The translations under genes were made by a program, and so were the position numbers. DNA of 43,477 nt from an uncultured Pelagibacteraceae bacterium (GTDB taxonomy: Bacteria; Pseudomonadota; Alphaproteobacteria; Pelagibacterales; Pelagibacteraceae). The notes under the pieces were generated by a model. That model worked only from the letters and a program-made list of their open reading frames with translations. It was not told the origin of the DNA and made no database searches. Positions 8,689 to 17,424 of this stretch are shown here, one piece after another (the first letter of the stretch is position 1; every line of letters starts with the position of its first letter). Where the stretch lies: NCBI GenBank assembly GCA_902634885.1, contig CACPLR010000008.1:1-43477 (forward strand), in the 5' to 3' direction.

Positions 8689-9557
8689 TTTGAATAATCT
8701 AGTACTGTAAATTTATCTAATGAATTTAGTGAATGAATACCTTTTATTTTATCTAGATAACCTGGAAATATATTCTTAACGGTTTTTTCTTTATAACCTG
8801 TCTCTGTGATTGAGTGCATCTTATTCACAAATATACCTGCACCATATCTTCCTGGTAAATAACTTTGACTCACTCTAAATATGCTTTTATTTTCATTTAT
8901 AAGACCTGCATTTCTCCCATATAAATTTGAATTAAGGATAACTTTTTTTTTTAATTTTTTCCATTTAGCGTTGATTGGATTTTTACTTTTATATCCAATT
9001 AATTTAGAAAAAACTCTCCCTGTGTCGCTTTCATTATTAAATAAATACCAACTTTTTCTAAATTTAAACACTATGTTATCTACCGCTTTAACATTATTAA
9101 ATATTTTTTTATAAAATACCCATTTATGAGGAAACTTATTACATTTATAAATTTCAACAGAATTATTGCTTTTTGTTTCTGGAATAAGATAATATTTTTT
9201 TTTATACTGAAAAATGAAAGGAAATGATAAATGATAATTTGTTTGAATTATATCATAATAAAAATGCTTTTTATTATTTTTATCCACTTTAACACATGAA
9301 ATAGATCCTTTTTTATTTTTTAAATTATAATCTTCAAAAAAAATAAAATTACTTTCTTTTTTTTTTACAACAAAAGGATCTGCAAACCATCTATATTTAG
9401 GTGTCTTTATTTTATAGAACTTTTTACTACCAATATTTCTCCAGTTTGTTCTAGTGTAATATATTTCCCATTTTAACTTTTTTTTTAAAATTTTATTATG
9501 GAATATCTTATCAACTATAATTATGATTAAATAAACCAAGTTTTTGATATAAAACAT
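8670..9557 (-). CDS. GINT1 N-terminal-like beta-propeller protein
   Basis: The 295-residue product matches the pattern of the five-bladed beta-propeller domain named after plant glucosamine inositolphosphorylceramide transferase 1: WEIYYTRTNWRNIG, then YRWFADPFVV near residue 75, IFFEDYN near 93, GSISCVKVD and YLIPETKSNN with SVEIYKC. Bacterial members, often fused to formyltransferase or glycosyltransferase domains, occur in polysaccharide loci; their biochemical role is unsettled. Here the domain stands alone after a short N-terminal hydrophobic segment (residues 5-17) that may anchor it. It is the first gene of the minus-strand block, divergent from the methyltransferase gene with only 69 bases between start codons. 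Confidence 0.6.
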   Translation of the reverse strand: MFYIKNLVYLIIIIVDKIFHNKILKKKLKWEIYYTRTNWRNIGSKKFYKIKTPKYRWFADPFVVKKKESNFIFFEDYNLKNKKGSISCVKVDKNNKKHFYYDIIQTNYHLSFPFIFQYKKKYYLIPETKSNNSVEIYKCNKFPHKWVFYKKIFNNVKAVDNIVFKFRKSWYLFNNESDTGRVFSKLIGYKSKNPINAKWKKLKKKVILNSNLYGRNAGLINENKSIFRVSQSYLPGRYGAGIFVNKMHSITETGYKEKTVKNIFPGYLDKIKGIHSLNSLDKFTVLDYSKWEKKV

Positions 9558-9626
9558 ATATGTTTAATACTTTGTTTTTCAATTTAATGACTATAATTAA
9601 AATTAATACATATATTAAATTCTTTT

Positions 9627-10289
9627 ATGATTAAAATTAAAAAAATTAATAAGTTTGAATTTTTATTGTCTAAAATTCATAATAAAAATGTTTTACATGT
9701 TGGTTGCTGTGGTAGAGTAAAAAAACTTGATATTAAAAGTGAGATAAATAACTATCTGCATAAATTTATAGTTGATAATTCAAATAATGGTTACGGCTTA
9801 GACACTGATAAAGATGAATTACAATATTTAAAAGATAAGGGATTTAAAAATTTATATTTTGGTGATGCTGAAAAAATTAGTGAAATTAATTTTGATATAA
9901 AGTTTGATGTAATCATTCTTGGAAACATGTTTAATTATTTTCCTAACCCTGGAAAATTTCTTAATGATACAAACAGTTTATTAAGTCAAGATGGCTCTAT
10001 AATTATTACTATTGAAAATTACATGACACTCAAAACAATATTTAAGTATATTTTTTTTGGAAGATATCCTGATTTTTATCATCATTGTTTTTCTGTTAAT
10101 AAAAATACATTAGTGACTCTTGTTAATAAAAGTGGTTTTAAAGTGGATGATTACGGTTATATATTTCAAGGTCCTGATAATTTTTTGATACAAAGTTTCA
10201 GGAGTAAAATTGCTAATAAAATTACACAATTGTTTCCTAATTCTGAAAAGTATGCGGATGGTTACGTAATTCAGATTTCAAAAAATTAA
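9627..10289 (+). CDS. Class I SAM-dependent methyltransferase
   Basis: A 220-residue protein with a Rossmann methyltransferase core: motif I VLHVGCCGRV near residue 25, an acidic residue ending strand 2 (GYGLDTDKDE near 57), motif III-like YFGDAEKI near 76 and motif IV FDVIILGNMFNYFPNPGKFL near 95. This is the Methyltransf_11/23 type of layout seen in glycan-modifying enzymes. It begins a plus-strand block next to the WecG-type gene and probably methylates a sugar or lipid-glycan intermediate. A TATAAT at 9592-9597 could be its -10 element, but such words are common in sequence this AT-rich. Confidence 0.7.
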   Translation: MIKIKKINKFEFLLSKIHNKNVLHVGCCGRVKKLDIKSEINNYLHKFIVDNSNNGYGLDTDKDELQYLKDKGFKNLYFGDAEKISEINFDIKFDVIILGNMFNYFPNPGKFLNDTNSLLSQDGSIIITIENYMTLKTIFKYIFFGRYPDFYHHCFSVNKNTLVTLVNKSGFKVDDYGYIFQGPDNFLIQSFRSKIANKITQLFPNSEKYADGYVIQISKN

Positions 10290-10297
10290 CTTAGTTC

Positions 10298-11056
10298 GTG
10301 ATTAAAAAAGTTAAAATTCTTGAATATAATATATCAATTGCAACAATTAAAAAGTTTTTCAAATGTATAGAAAAAATACTAAAAAAAAAAAATAGAAATT
10401 CATATATTTGTGTATCTGCAGTTCATGGTGCTGTTGAGAGTATTTATAATAAAAGATATAGAAAAGCACATAACAATTCTATCATTGCTGTCCCAGATGG
10501 TAGACCTATATATTGGGCACTAAAATTGTTGGGGAATTTAAATGTAGATCATTTACCAGGTTATTTTATAACAAATGAAGTTTGTAAATTTGCAAATAAA
10601 AAAAATTATAATATAGGAATTTATGGAAGTACAAATAGTGTTCAAAAAAAATTTGTTAAAAATATAAAAAAAAAATACAAAAAAATCAAATTTACTTACT
10701 TATTTTCTCCTCCATTTAAAAATTTAAATAATCGTGAGAAAAGAAAAATTCAAATTGAAATTAATAAGTCAAAAGTAGATATATTGTTTGTTGCATTAGG
10801 TGCACCTAAGCAAGAAATTTGGATGTATGACAACTTTAAAAAATTAAATTGTGTTTCTATAGGAATAGGTGCGGCAATTGATTTTATATCTGGTAATAAA
10901 CAATTAGCTCCAAAATTTTTAGAGTACTTAGGATTAGCTTGGTTATTTAGATTAATTTCAGAGCCGAGAAGGCTCTTTTTTAGATATCTTATAACAAATT
11001 CCTTATTTTTATATTTCTTTACTCTACAGTATTTTAAATTTAAATATAAAAGTTAA
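10298..11056 (+). CDS. WecG/TagA/CpsF family glycosyltransferase (GT26)
   Basis: The 252-residue product shows the whole GT26 signature: VPDGRPIYWALKLLG near residue 65, an LPGYF segment near 85, NIGIYGSTNSV near 105, then VDILFVALGAPKQEIW near 160 and IGIGAAIDFISGNKQLAP near 188. The C-terminal LAWLFRLISEPRRLFFRYL is the expected membrane-contacting basic helix. Enzymes of this family transfer ManNAcA, ManNAc or related sugars onto undecaprenyl-linked acceptors at the inner membrane. It starts with GTG at 10298, eight bases after the methyltransferase gene, and is two bases ahead of the epimerase gene. Confidence 0.88.
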   Translation: MIKKVKILEYNISIATIKKFFKCIEKILKKKNRNSYICVSAVHGAVESIYNKRYRKAHNNSIIAVPDGRPIYWALKLLGNLNVDHLPGYFITNEVCKFANKKNYNIGIYGSTNSVQKKFVKNIKKKYKKIKFTYLFSPPFKNLNNREKRKIQIEINKSKVDILFVALGAPKQEIWMYDNFKKLNCVSIGIGAAIDFISGNKQLAPKFLEYLGLAWLFRLISEPRRLFFRYLITNSLFLYFFTLQYFKFKYKS

Positions 11057-11058
11057 TA

Positions 11059-12069
11059 ATGAATAAAAATAAAAAAGTTTTAATTGTTGGAGCCGGAGGA
11101 TTTATCGGAGGTCATCTAGTAAAAAAAATACTAGATAATGGTAATTCTGTTATTGCTGTTGATATAAAACCCAAAGAGTATTGGTTTCAAGATTTTGATA
11201 ATGTTGAAAATCATTATTCAACAGATATGAAAGACATATCAAATTGTAGAAAAGTTACTGAAGGTGTTGATTACGTTTTTAATATGGCTTGTAATATGGG
11301 TGGCATGGGATTTATTGAAAATAATAAAGCAGAATGTATGCAATCAGTATTAATTAATACTAATTTATTAATTGCCTGTAACGAAAATAAAGTTCAAAGA
11401 TATTTTTTCTCATCAAGCGCATGCGCTTATAACAAGACAAAACAGCAAGATGTTTTTATTGAAGGTTTAAAAGAGGAAGATGCTTATCCTGCAGATCCTG
11501 AGGATGGATATGGATGGGAAAAACTATTTAGCGAGAGAATGTGTAGACATTTTATGGAAGATTACGGTCTTGAAGTTAGAGTCGCAAGATATCATAATAT
11601 ATATGGACCGTATGGAACATATGACGGTGGAAGAGAAAAAGCTCCTGCAGCTCTTTGTAGAAAAGTTATTCAAGCTAGAAAAGATGACAATGATACAATT
11701 GATGTTTGGGGTGACGGAGAGCAAACCAGAACTTTTTTATATGTAGATGAATGTGTTGAAGGAACTTTAAGACTATTCGAGTCTGATTACTCTGAGCCAG
11801 TAAATATTGGAAGTGATGAACAGGTTTCAATTAATCAAATGATTGGAATTATAGAAGGTATTTCAGGTGATGAAAAATTTAAAAAAAATTATCAATTAGA
11901 TAAACCAAAAGGTGTTAGAGGTAGATCCAGTAATAATGATTTAGTAAAAAAAGTTTTGAATTGGAGCTATAAAATGAGCCTTAAAGATGGATTAACGAAA
12001 ACTTATAAGTGGATTGAAAGTGAGATGAGTCAAAAAGGCTCAAATTTGAGTCGATTCACAAAGTCCTAA
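11059..12069 (+). CDS. GDP-mannose 3,5-epimerase-like NAD-dependent epimerase
   Basis: A 336-residue extended short-chain dehydrogenase with NAD-binding GAGGFIGGHL at residues 10-19. It shares segments with GDP-mannose 3,5-epimerases: ACNMGGMGFI, SSACAYN (with the family's catalytic Cys), EDAYPADPEDGYGWEKL containing YxxxK, and RYHNIYGPYGTYDGGREKAP. That family makes GDP-L-galactose or related sugars from GDP-mannose. Here the likely use is a nucleotide-sugar donor for the surface glycan built by the neighbouring transferases. The C-terminal 13 residues after WIESEM are a nonconserved tail, and the DNA there includes the palindrome CTCAAATTTGAG at about 12040. Substrate may differ from that of the plant enzyme. 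Confidence 0.82.
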   Translation: MNKNKKVLIVGAGGFIGGHLVKKILDNGNSVIAVDIKPKEYWFQDFDNVENHYSTDMKDISNCRKVTEGVDYVFNMACNMGGMGFIENNKAECMQSVLINTNLLIACNENKVQRYFFSSSACAYNKTKQQDVFIEGLKEEDAYPADPEDGYGWEKLFSERMCRHFMEDYGLEVRVARYHNIYGPYGTYDGGREKAPAALCRKVIQARKDDNDTIDVWGDGEQTRTFLYVDECVEGTLRLFESDYSEPVNIGSDEQVSINQMIGIIEGISGDEKFKKNYQLDKPKGVRGRSSNNDLVKKVLNWSYKMSLKDGLTKTYKWIESEMSQKGSNLSRFTKS

Positions 12070-12128
12070 ATCAACTTTTTTAATACAGATAATATTGACA
12101 ATCAGCAATAAAACCTTAGGTTGAATTT

Positions 12129-13169
12129 GTGATTAATATTTATTCAATTAAAGAAATTATTGATGCTTCAAATAATATTCTGAATAGAACAGAACCTAAA
12201 AATAAAGTAACTTATTTTAAAAAATCTAATCTAAATAAAAATACTTTTTTGAAAAAAGATCAACCCTTAATACTAACAGAGGTAGCAATTGATGAAGATC
12301 AACATCAATCAAATCTCAATAAACTAGATTTAAAAATTAAACCAAAAGAAAAAAAAATAACTAAACAAATAAAGTATGAAAAGTTTGTTGATCAATTATA
12401 TTTGAAATTTAATAAAAAAATAAAAAAAAATACTTTAAAATTAATATTTGATCTACAAAAAGAGGTATCAAACTTAAATAAATTTAAAAATATTTTACAA
12501 ATTTCAAATAAACAATCCAAAAGACAAAACAGTAATTTAAATAGAGAATTAAAAAATGTAAATATTTCAAACAAAAAATTAGAAGATGAAAAAATAATTT
12601 TAAATAAAAAAATAATCGAATTATCTAAATCATTAGATGCATCTCAAAATGAAATACAAAATTTAAAGAATATTAAACATCAATTAGAGAGTGATTTAAA
12701 AGATAAAGCACTTTTAGAGAAAAAAATGATTAAATTATCTGAAAATTTAAAGCATTCAGAGGAAAAAATTAAATCATTAAACGAAAATAAAATTGAATTA
12801 GAAAAAGAAATTTCAAATCATATTGAGCAAGAAAAAATAAGTAAAAAGAAAATCTACGATATTTCTGAGATTGAAAACAAAAATAAATTTTTCCAGGAAG
12901 AAAATTTAAGAATAGGTAGTGAGTTGTTAGAGGTAAAAAGAAAGTATGATATTTTAAAAAAAGAAATTGAAAAATATGAAAATCAAAAAAGTAATTTAAT
13001 ATCTAAAATTAATTCTGTAAATGAAGCATTGAGCGATACTAATCTACTTACAAATGTATTTGAAAACAAAGTAGAAAACAAAGTACAAGTTGTCGATCAT
13101 AAGAAAATAGAAAAAAAAAATAGCCCAGATCTAGATGAAAAGATAAAAAATATTTTTTTAAAAAAATGA
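12129..13169 (+). CDS. Coiled-coil protein of unknown function
   Basis: The 346-residue product begins with GTG at 12129 (residues INIYSIKEIIDASNNIL), has a charged linker to about residue 90 and then a long coiled coil, about residues 110-300, built from heptads rich in Leu/Ile, Lys, Glu and Asn. No signal peptide, membrane helix or enzyme motif is visible. The short N-terminal segment looks like the only part likely to be conserved and could be a docking helix. It lies 59 bases after the epimerase gene and meets galE tail to tail with no bases between the two stop codons. A role in chain-length control or cell-envelope scaffolding is possible but not shown. Confidence 0.65.
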   Translation: MINIYSIKEIIDASNNILNRTEPKNKVTYFKKSNLNKNTFLKKDQPLILTEVAIDEDQHQSNLNKLDLKIKPKEKKITKQIKYEKFVDQLYLKFNKKIKKNTLKLIFDLQKEVSNLNKFKNILQISNKQSKRQNSNLNRELKNVNISNKKLEDEKIILNKKIIELSKSLDASQNEIQNLKNIKHQLESDLKDKALLEKKMIKLSENLKHSEEKIKSLNENKIELEKEISNHIEQEKISKKKIYDISEIENKNKFFQEENLRIGSELLEVKRKYDILKKEIEKYENQKSNLISKINSVNEALSDTNLLTNVFENKVENKVQVVDHKKIEKKNSPDLDEKIKNIFLKK

Positions 13170-14168
13170 TTAGTAATTTTTACTAAGTTTTTTTTCCCAT
13201 TTTATAGAAGTCTCTAAAATAATATTAAGTTTGTTAAATTTAGGCCTCCATTTTATTATTTTCATAAATTTTCTTGTATTTGCAACTAGCATTTTGCTAT
13301 CACCCTTACGTCTTGGACCGAATTTAAATATAAGTTTCTTTTTATATAATTTATTACAACACTCAACAACATCCTTCACTGAATAACCAACTCCATATCC
13401 ACAATTAAAAATATGAGATTTTTTTTTGGTAATTAAATACTTGAAAGATTTTAAATGTATATATGCTAGATCTGACACATGAATATAATCTCTAATTGGT
13501 GTTCCATCCTTAGTGTCATAATCATTTCCATATATTACCAAATTTTTTCTTTTGCCAACTACTACCTCACTAATTTTTTTTATTAAATGAGTAGAAAATT
13601 TTGAAATTAATCCAGTCCTCATTTTAAAATCAGCACCCGCTACATTAAAATATCTTAAAATTATAAATTTGATCTTTTTTGACTTATTTTTTTTAATTAA
13701 AAATCGTTCTAATTTTAATTTTGAATTTGCATAGGGATTCAAGGGTTTTAAAGGACTACTTTCAGTGACGAAGTTATTTTTTGGATTTCCATAAACAGCG
13801 GCTGTAGAAGAAAAAATTACTTTTTTTAAATTATATTTAAAACATGTTTCTAAAAATATTTTAGCTTTATGATAATTATAATTGTAATATTTTTTGGGGT
13901 ATTTTACAGACTCATCGACTCTGATCATTCCAGCAAAATGCATAACTGCATCAAAATTATTATTTTTCAATAGTTCTGATACTGAATATTTATCTGCGAT
14001 ATCACATATTTTTAACTTTGCTTTTTTTGGTATAAGTTTTTTGTTACCTGTAATTAAGTTGTCAATAATGGTTACTTTGTAACCTTTATCTAATAATAAG
14101 TTAACTACATGACTTCCGATATATCCCGCACCTCCGGTGACTAATATGTGATTTACTCGTTTTTTCAT
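13170..14168 (-). CDS. galE: UDP-glucose 4-epimerase
   Basis: A 332-residue extended SDR enzyme with VTGGAGYIGSHVV at residues 9-21, MHFAGMIRVDESV near 85, SSTAAVYG near 120 and YANSK (YxxxK catalytic pair) near 147, followed by LRYFNVAGAD and GTPIRDYIHVSDLA. All are diagnostic of GalE, which interconverts UDP-glucose and UDP-galactose to feed glycan synthesis. Length is normal (about 330-340). It ends the polysaccharide island. Its start is 22 bases from the divergent dehydrogenase start, so the promoter of that gene overlaps galE codons. A decayed copy of the first part of galE is found at 16700-16789. Confidence 0.92.
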   Translation of the reverse strand: MKKRVNHILVTGGAGYIGSHVVNLLLDKGYKVTIIDNLITGNKKLIPKKAKLKICDIADKYSVSELLKNNNFDAVMHFAGMIRVDESVKYPKKYYNYNYHKAKIFLETCFKYNLKKVIFSSTAAVYGNPKNNFVTESSPLKPLNPYANSKLKLERFLIKKNKSKKIKFIILRYFNVAGADFKMRTGLISKFSTHLIKKISEVVVGKRKNLVIYGNDYDTKDGTPIRDYIHVSDLAYIHLKSFKYLITKKKSHIFNCGYGVGYSVKDVVECCNKLYKKKLIFKFGPRRKGDSKMLVANTRKFMKIIKWRPKFNKLNIILETSIKWEKKLSKNY

Positions 14169-14180
14169 TTTAAGTATAAC
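14152..14180 (+). promoter_or_regulatory. Probable promoter of the dehydrogenase gene
   Basis: TTTACT at 14152-14157 and TATAAC at 14175-14180 are separated by 17 bases and stand 10 bases before the ATG at 14191. The -35 lies within the first codons of galE on the other strand. A related copy of this stretch occurs upstream of the histidine-phosphatase gene, where the -10 reads TATAAT. Confidence 0.45.
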
Positions 14181-14190
14181 TAATTGATTT

Positions 14191-16632
14191 ATGAATAAAA
14201 ATCTTCCAAAAAGTTGTAAAGTCGTAGTTATAGGTGGCGGTGTTGTTGGAACATCCTGCCTATATCATCTTGCTAAATTTGGATGGAAAGATGTTATTTT
14301 ATTAGAAAGAGATCAATTAACATCTGGTACAACATGGCATGCTGCAGGATTAGTAAGTCAATTAGGTCCAACCGCTGCAATTACTAAAATTAGAAAATAT
14401 ACTTTAGATTTATACAAAGAACTTGAGAAAAAAGTAGATCACTCACCAGGTTTAAGACTTAATGGGGCACTTTCAATTGCAGAAAATAAAGGTAGGTGGC
14501 AAGAGCTGTTAAGACAAGCAACAACAGCACAACTTTATAATGTCGATGTACAAATATTAAATAAACATCAAATTAAAAAAAAATATCCAATAGTACATAC
14601 AGATGATGTATTAGGAGGAATTTTAATGCCAGGCGATGGTGCTGCTGATCCTTCAGGAGTAACTCATATGCTTGCAAAAGTAGCAAAAATGCAAGGTGCT
14701 AAAATTTATGAAAAATCACCTGTAAAAGAAATTTTAACCAAGAAAGGTAGAATTTCTGGTGTCAAAGTTGATGATCATGTGATTGATTGTGAATATATAG
14801 TTTTAGCATCAGGTATGTGGTCTAGGCAAATAGGAGAAAAAGCTGGAGTAAGTATACCTCTTTATCCAGCAGAGCATTTTTATATTATTACTGAACCTAT
14901 AAAAAATCTTTCAAGCAATTTACCTGTAATAAGAGACTTTGATAATCGTACATATATAAAAGAAGATGCAGGTAAAATACTAGTTGGAATTTTTGAGGGA
15001 AATTCAATACCTGCATGGAATAAAACTAATGTAGTTCCAGAAGATTTTTCTTTTGGAGAATTTCAAGAAAATTTTGAACATTTCGAACCTTATCTAAATT
15101 CTGCAATCAAAAGATTTCCAGTTTTAGAAACTGCAGGAATAAGAAAATTTTTTTCTGGCCCAGAATCTTTCACACCAGATACAAATACACTTCTTGGAGA
15201 AGTTCCAGAAATTAAAAATTTTTTTGTATGTTGTGGTCTTAATAGTATTGGAATTGGAAGTGGGGGAGGAGTTGGAAAAGTAACAGCTGAGTGGTTGATT
15301 AATGGTCATATCAATGAAGATATATTTTCATATGACATAAAAAGATTTCAAAAATTTCATTCAGAATTAGGATTTATTAAAGAAAGAATTACGGAAACAC
15401 TTGGAGATTTATATGGAATGCATTGGCCTTTTAAACAGCATAAAACATCAAGAAATCAAAAAATTACTCCATACCATGATGAAATGAAAAAAGCTGGAGC
15501 TTGCTTTGGAGTTACAGGTGGATACGAAAGACCAATGTGGTTTGCAACTAATGGTCAGAAACCCGAGTATCAGTACTCATATAATTATCAAAATTGGTAT
15601 CCAGCAGTAGAGTATGAAACAAAAAATACAAGAAAAAATATTGGTTTATACGATCTCACAGCTTTCTCTAAATATGATTTAAAAGGTAAAAATGTTCATT
15701 TTGAACTTCAAAAACTTTGTACTGCTAATATCAAAAATGACCCTGGCAAAACATCATACACTCAAATGTTGAATAAGAAAGGTGGCATAGAAACTGATCT
15801 GACAGTTGCTTGTATAACAAAAGAACATTTTAGAGTTATTACCTCAGCTGCTAATCGAGAGAGAGATAAATTTCATATTTTAAGACACTTGTCTAATGAA
15901 ATAGATTTTAAAGATGTAACTGATGATATTGCATGTTTTGGTTTATTCGGTCCAAAAAGCAGAAATCTTCTTCAAAGGTTAATTAAAGAAGATATCTCAA
16001 AAGATAGTATTAATTTTGCATCATTTAAAAAAGTACATATAGATAATATAGCCATTTTGGCGCAAAGATTGTCTTATGTAGGCGAACATGGTTTTGAGCT
16101 TTACATGGATATCAACAATTCCAAAAAAATTTTTAATTTGATTTATGAGACTGGAAAAGAATTCAATCTATCTTTATGTGGTATGCATGCATTGGATACA
16201 ATGCGAATGGAAACAGGATTTTTACATTGGGGTCATGATATATCACCAGAAGAGAATCAATATCAAGCAGGATTGAATTTTGCTATCAGTTTTAAAAAAA
16301 ATATAGATTTTATAGGAAAAGATTCATTGTCCAAAATTGAAGATAAAACTTTAGATAAAAGAATGATGATGTTTACATTAAAAGAAAGTAAACCGGGTGA
16401 ACCATTATTACTTCATGATGAACCAATATACTTAGAAGATAAAATTATAGGCAGAACAACATCTGGAAATTATTCATTTTGCTTTAATAAAAACTTATCT
16501 TTTGGATACGTAAACTCAGGAAACACAAAGGAAACATTAAAAGATAAAAAAATTTATATTGAAGTTGAAAAAAAGAAATACCCAGTTGAAATATTAGAAA
16601 AACCTTTAAACCAAAAAAATTTCAGAAATTAA
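14191..16632 (+). CDS. Dimethylglycine/sarcosine dehydrogenase-like FAD enzyme with GcvT domain
   Basis: The 813-residue protein has an N-terminal FAD oxidoreductase domain with VVVIGGGVVGTS at residues 11-22, LLERDQLTSGTTWHAAGL at 37-54 (His50 matches the His that carries covalent FAD in dimethylglycine and sarcosine dehydrogenases) and a C-terminal GcvT-type tetrahydrofolate-binding domain from about residue 430 to the end, with GLYDLTAFSKYDLKG and HWGHDISPEENQYQAGL. It would oxidatively demethylate dimethylglycine or sarcosine and pass formaldehyde to folate, as in glycine-betaine catabolism. The length fits the two-domain family. Which methylglycine is used is unresolved. A decayed copy of its last 25 codons lies at 17425-17508. 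Confidence 0.85.
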   Translation: MNKNLPKSCKVVVIGGGVVGTSCLYHLAKFGWKDVILLERDQLTSGTTWHAAGLVSQLGPTAAITKIRKYTLDLYKELEKKVDHSPGLRLNGALSIAENKGRWQELLRQATTAQLYNVDVQILNKHQIKKKYPIVHTDDVLGGILMPGDGAADPSGVTHMLAKVAKMQGAKIYEKSPVKEILTKKGRISGVKVDDHVIDCEYIVLASGMWSRQIGEKAGVSIPLYPAEHFYIITEPIKNLSSNLPVIRDFDNRTYIKEDAGKILVGIFEGNSIPAWNKTNVVPEDFSFGEFQENFEHFEPYLNSAIKRFPVLETAGIRKFFSGPESFTPDTNTLLGEVPEIKNFFVCCGLNSIGIGSGGGVGKVTAEWLINGHINEDIFSYDIKRFQKFHSELGFIKERITETLGDLYGMHWPFKQHKTSRNQKITPYHDEMKKAGACFGVTGGYERPMWFATNGQKPEYQYSYNYQNWYPAVEYETKNTRKNIGLYDLTAFSKYDLKGKNVHFELQKLCTANIKNDPGKTSYTQMLNKKGGIETDLTVACITKEHFRVITSAANRERDKFHILRHLSNEIDFKDVTDDIACFGLFGPKSRNLLQRLIKEDISKDSINFASFKKVHIDNIAILAQRLSYVGEHGFELYMDINNSKKIFNLIYETGKEFNLSLCGMHALDTMRMETGFLHWGHDISPEENQYQAGLNFAISFKKNIDFIGKDSLSKIEDKTLDKRMMMFTLKESKPGEPLLLHDEPIYLEDKIIGRTTSGNYSFCFNKNLSFGYVNSGNTKETLKDKKIYIEVEKKKYPVEILEKPLNQKNFRN

Positions 16633-16639
16633 CTATTTT

Positions 16640-16675
16640 ACAAAAGTATCGTTAAATTATTTTGTAACTCTTACA
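16640..16675. repeat. Decayed copy of the guaC 3' end
   Basis: Thirty-six bases directly after the dehydrogenase stop match 17513-17548, the 3' end of guaC, at 33 of 36 positions by eye, in the same orientation. Here the stretch is noncoding. It is one of three scar copies in this locus. Confidence 0.8.
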
Positions 16676-16699
16676 TTTTAAATTTTGTCTATAAATAAC

Positions 16700-16789
16700 C
16701 TAACAATATAACTTCCAATAAATTCCACACTTCTAATTACTAATATGTGATTTGCACGTTTTTTCGTTTAAAGTATAATTAATTAATTT
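16700..16789. pseudogene. Decayed copy of galE 5' end and the dehydrogenase promoter
   Basis: Comparing 16700-16792 with 14101-14193 without gaps, about 74 of 93 bases agree, including the exact ten-base block CTAATATGTG. The original covers the first about 23 codons of galE (minus strand), the intergenic gap and the dehydrogenase start codon. The copy no longer encodes GalE. It keeps a promoter-like arrangement and an ATG at 16790. Confidence 0.8.
16751..16779 (+). promoter_or_regulatory. Duplicated promoter now upstream of the phosphatase gene
   Basis: TTTGCA at 16751-16756 and TATAAT at 16774-16779 with a 17-base spacer correspond position for position to the dehydrogenase promoter at 14152-14180. 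The -10 is closer to consensus than in the original. Downstream, the vestigial ATG at 16790 opens a nine-codon mini-ORF whose TGA overlaps the phosphatase ATG (ATGA at 16816), so it may act as a coupled leader. Confidence 0.45.
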
Positions 16790-16815
16790 ATGAAAAAATT
16801 CTCACATCAAAAAAA

Positions 16816-17412
16816 ATGATAATAATAATCAGACATGGTGAAACAATTTGGAATATCCAAAAAAGAAAACAAGGTCATAAGGACTCTAACTTGACTTTAA
16901 AAGGTAAACGACAAGCAATTAAAGTAGCAAATTTTTTTAATAAAAAAAAATACGATTTAAGTAAATTTAAAATATACTCAAGTCCATTGAGGAGAGTTTT
17001 GAATTATAAAAAAATTATAGAGAAAAATTTGAAACCCCAATTTAATCTTGGAGAAAGAACTAGATTGTCAAACATGTTAAAAGAGCATAAATTTGGCCAC
17101 TGGGAGGGTAAAAATGACAATGAAATTAAAAAAAAATATCCAAAAGAATTTAAACTAAGATCTCAAGATAAATGGAATTACAAAATACCTGGTGGTGGAG
17201 AGTCCTACGATTTACTTTATAAAAGAATAAATAAATTTTTAAAGAAAATTAGTAGAAAAAAAAACACTCTGATTTTTACACATGATATGGTTAGCCGTGT
17301 ACTAAGAGGTAATATAATGAAATATAAAAAAAATAAAATTATGAAAATGCAACATAAAAATAATTGTATTTATATTTATAAAAATAAAATTTTTAGAAAA
17401 TACAAAGTTTAA
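16816..17412 (+). CDS. Histidine phosphatase family protein (phosphoglycerate-mutase-like)
   Basis: A 198-residue protein starting MIIIIRHGETIWN, where RHGE carries the phosphate-accepting His (residue 7) of branch-1 histidine phosphatases. SSPLRRV near residue 55 supplies the second Arg, a conserved Glu lies in FGHWEGKND near 95, and the second catalytic His is in IFTHDMVSRVLRG near 155. These enzymes include phosphoglycerate mutases, alpha-ribazole phosphatase and sugar-phosphate phosphatases; the substrate is not evident. The composition is more lysine-rich than its metabolic neighbours and closer to the polysaccharide island genes. It lies between decayed copies of the galE 5' end (left) and the dehydrogenase 3' end (right), so it apparently replaced a duplicate of the dehydrogenase. 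Confidence 0.85.
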   Translation: MIIIIRHGETIWNIQKRKQGHKDSNLTLKGKRQAIKVANFFNKKKYDLSKFKIYSSPLRRVLNYKKIIEKNLKPQFNLGERTRLSNMLKEHKFGHWEGKNDNEIKKKYPKEFKLRSQDKWNYKIPGGGESYDLLYKRINKFLKKISRKKNTLIFTHDMVSRVLRGNIMKYKKNKIMKMQHKNNCIYIYKNKIFRKYKV

Positions 17413-17424
17413 GTAAACCAAAAA

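Noticed and set aside
12038..12056. Palindrome CTCAAATTTGAG near the epimerase stop as a terminator
   Set aside because: It is AT-rich, within the coding region, and has no T-run after it.
1..14168. Prophage origin of the low-GC island
   Set aside because: No phage structural, integrase or lysis genes; all recognisable products are polysaccharide enzymes.
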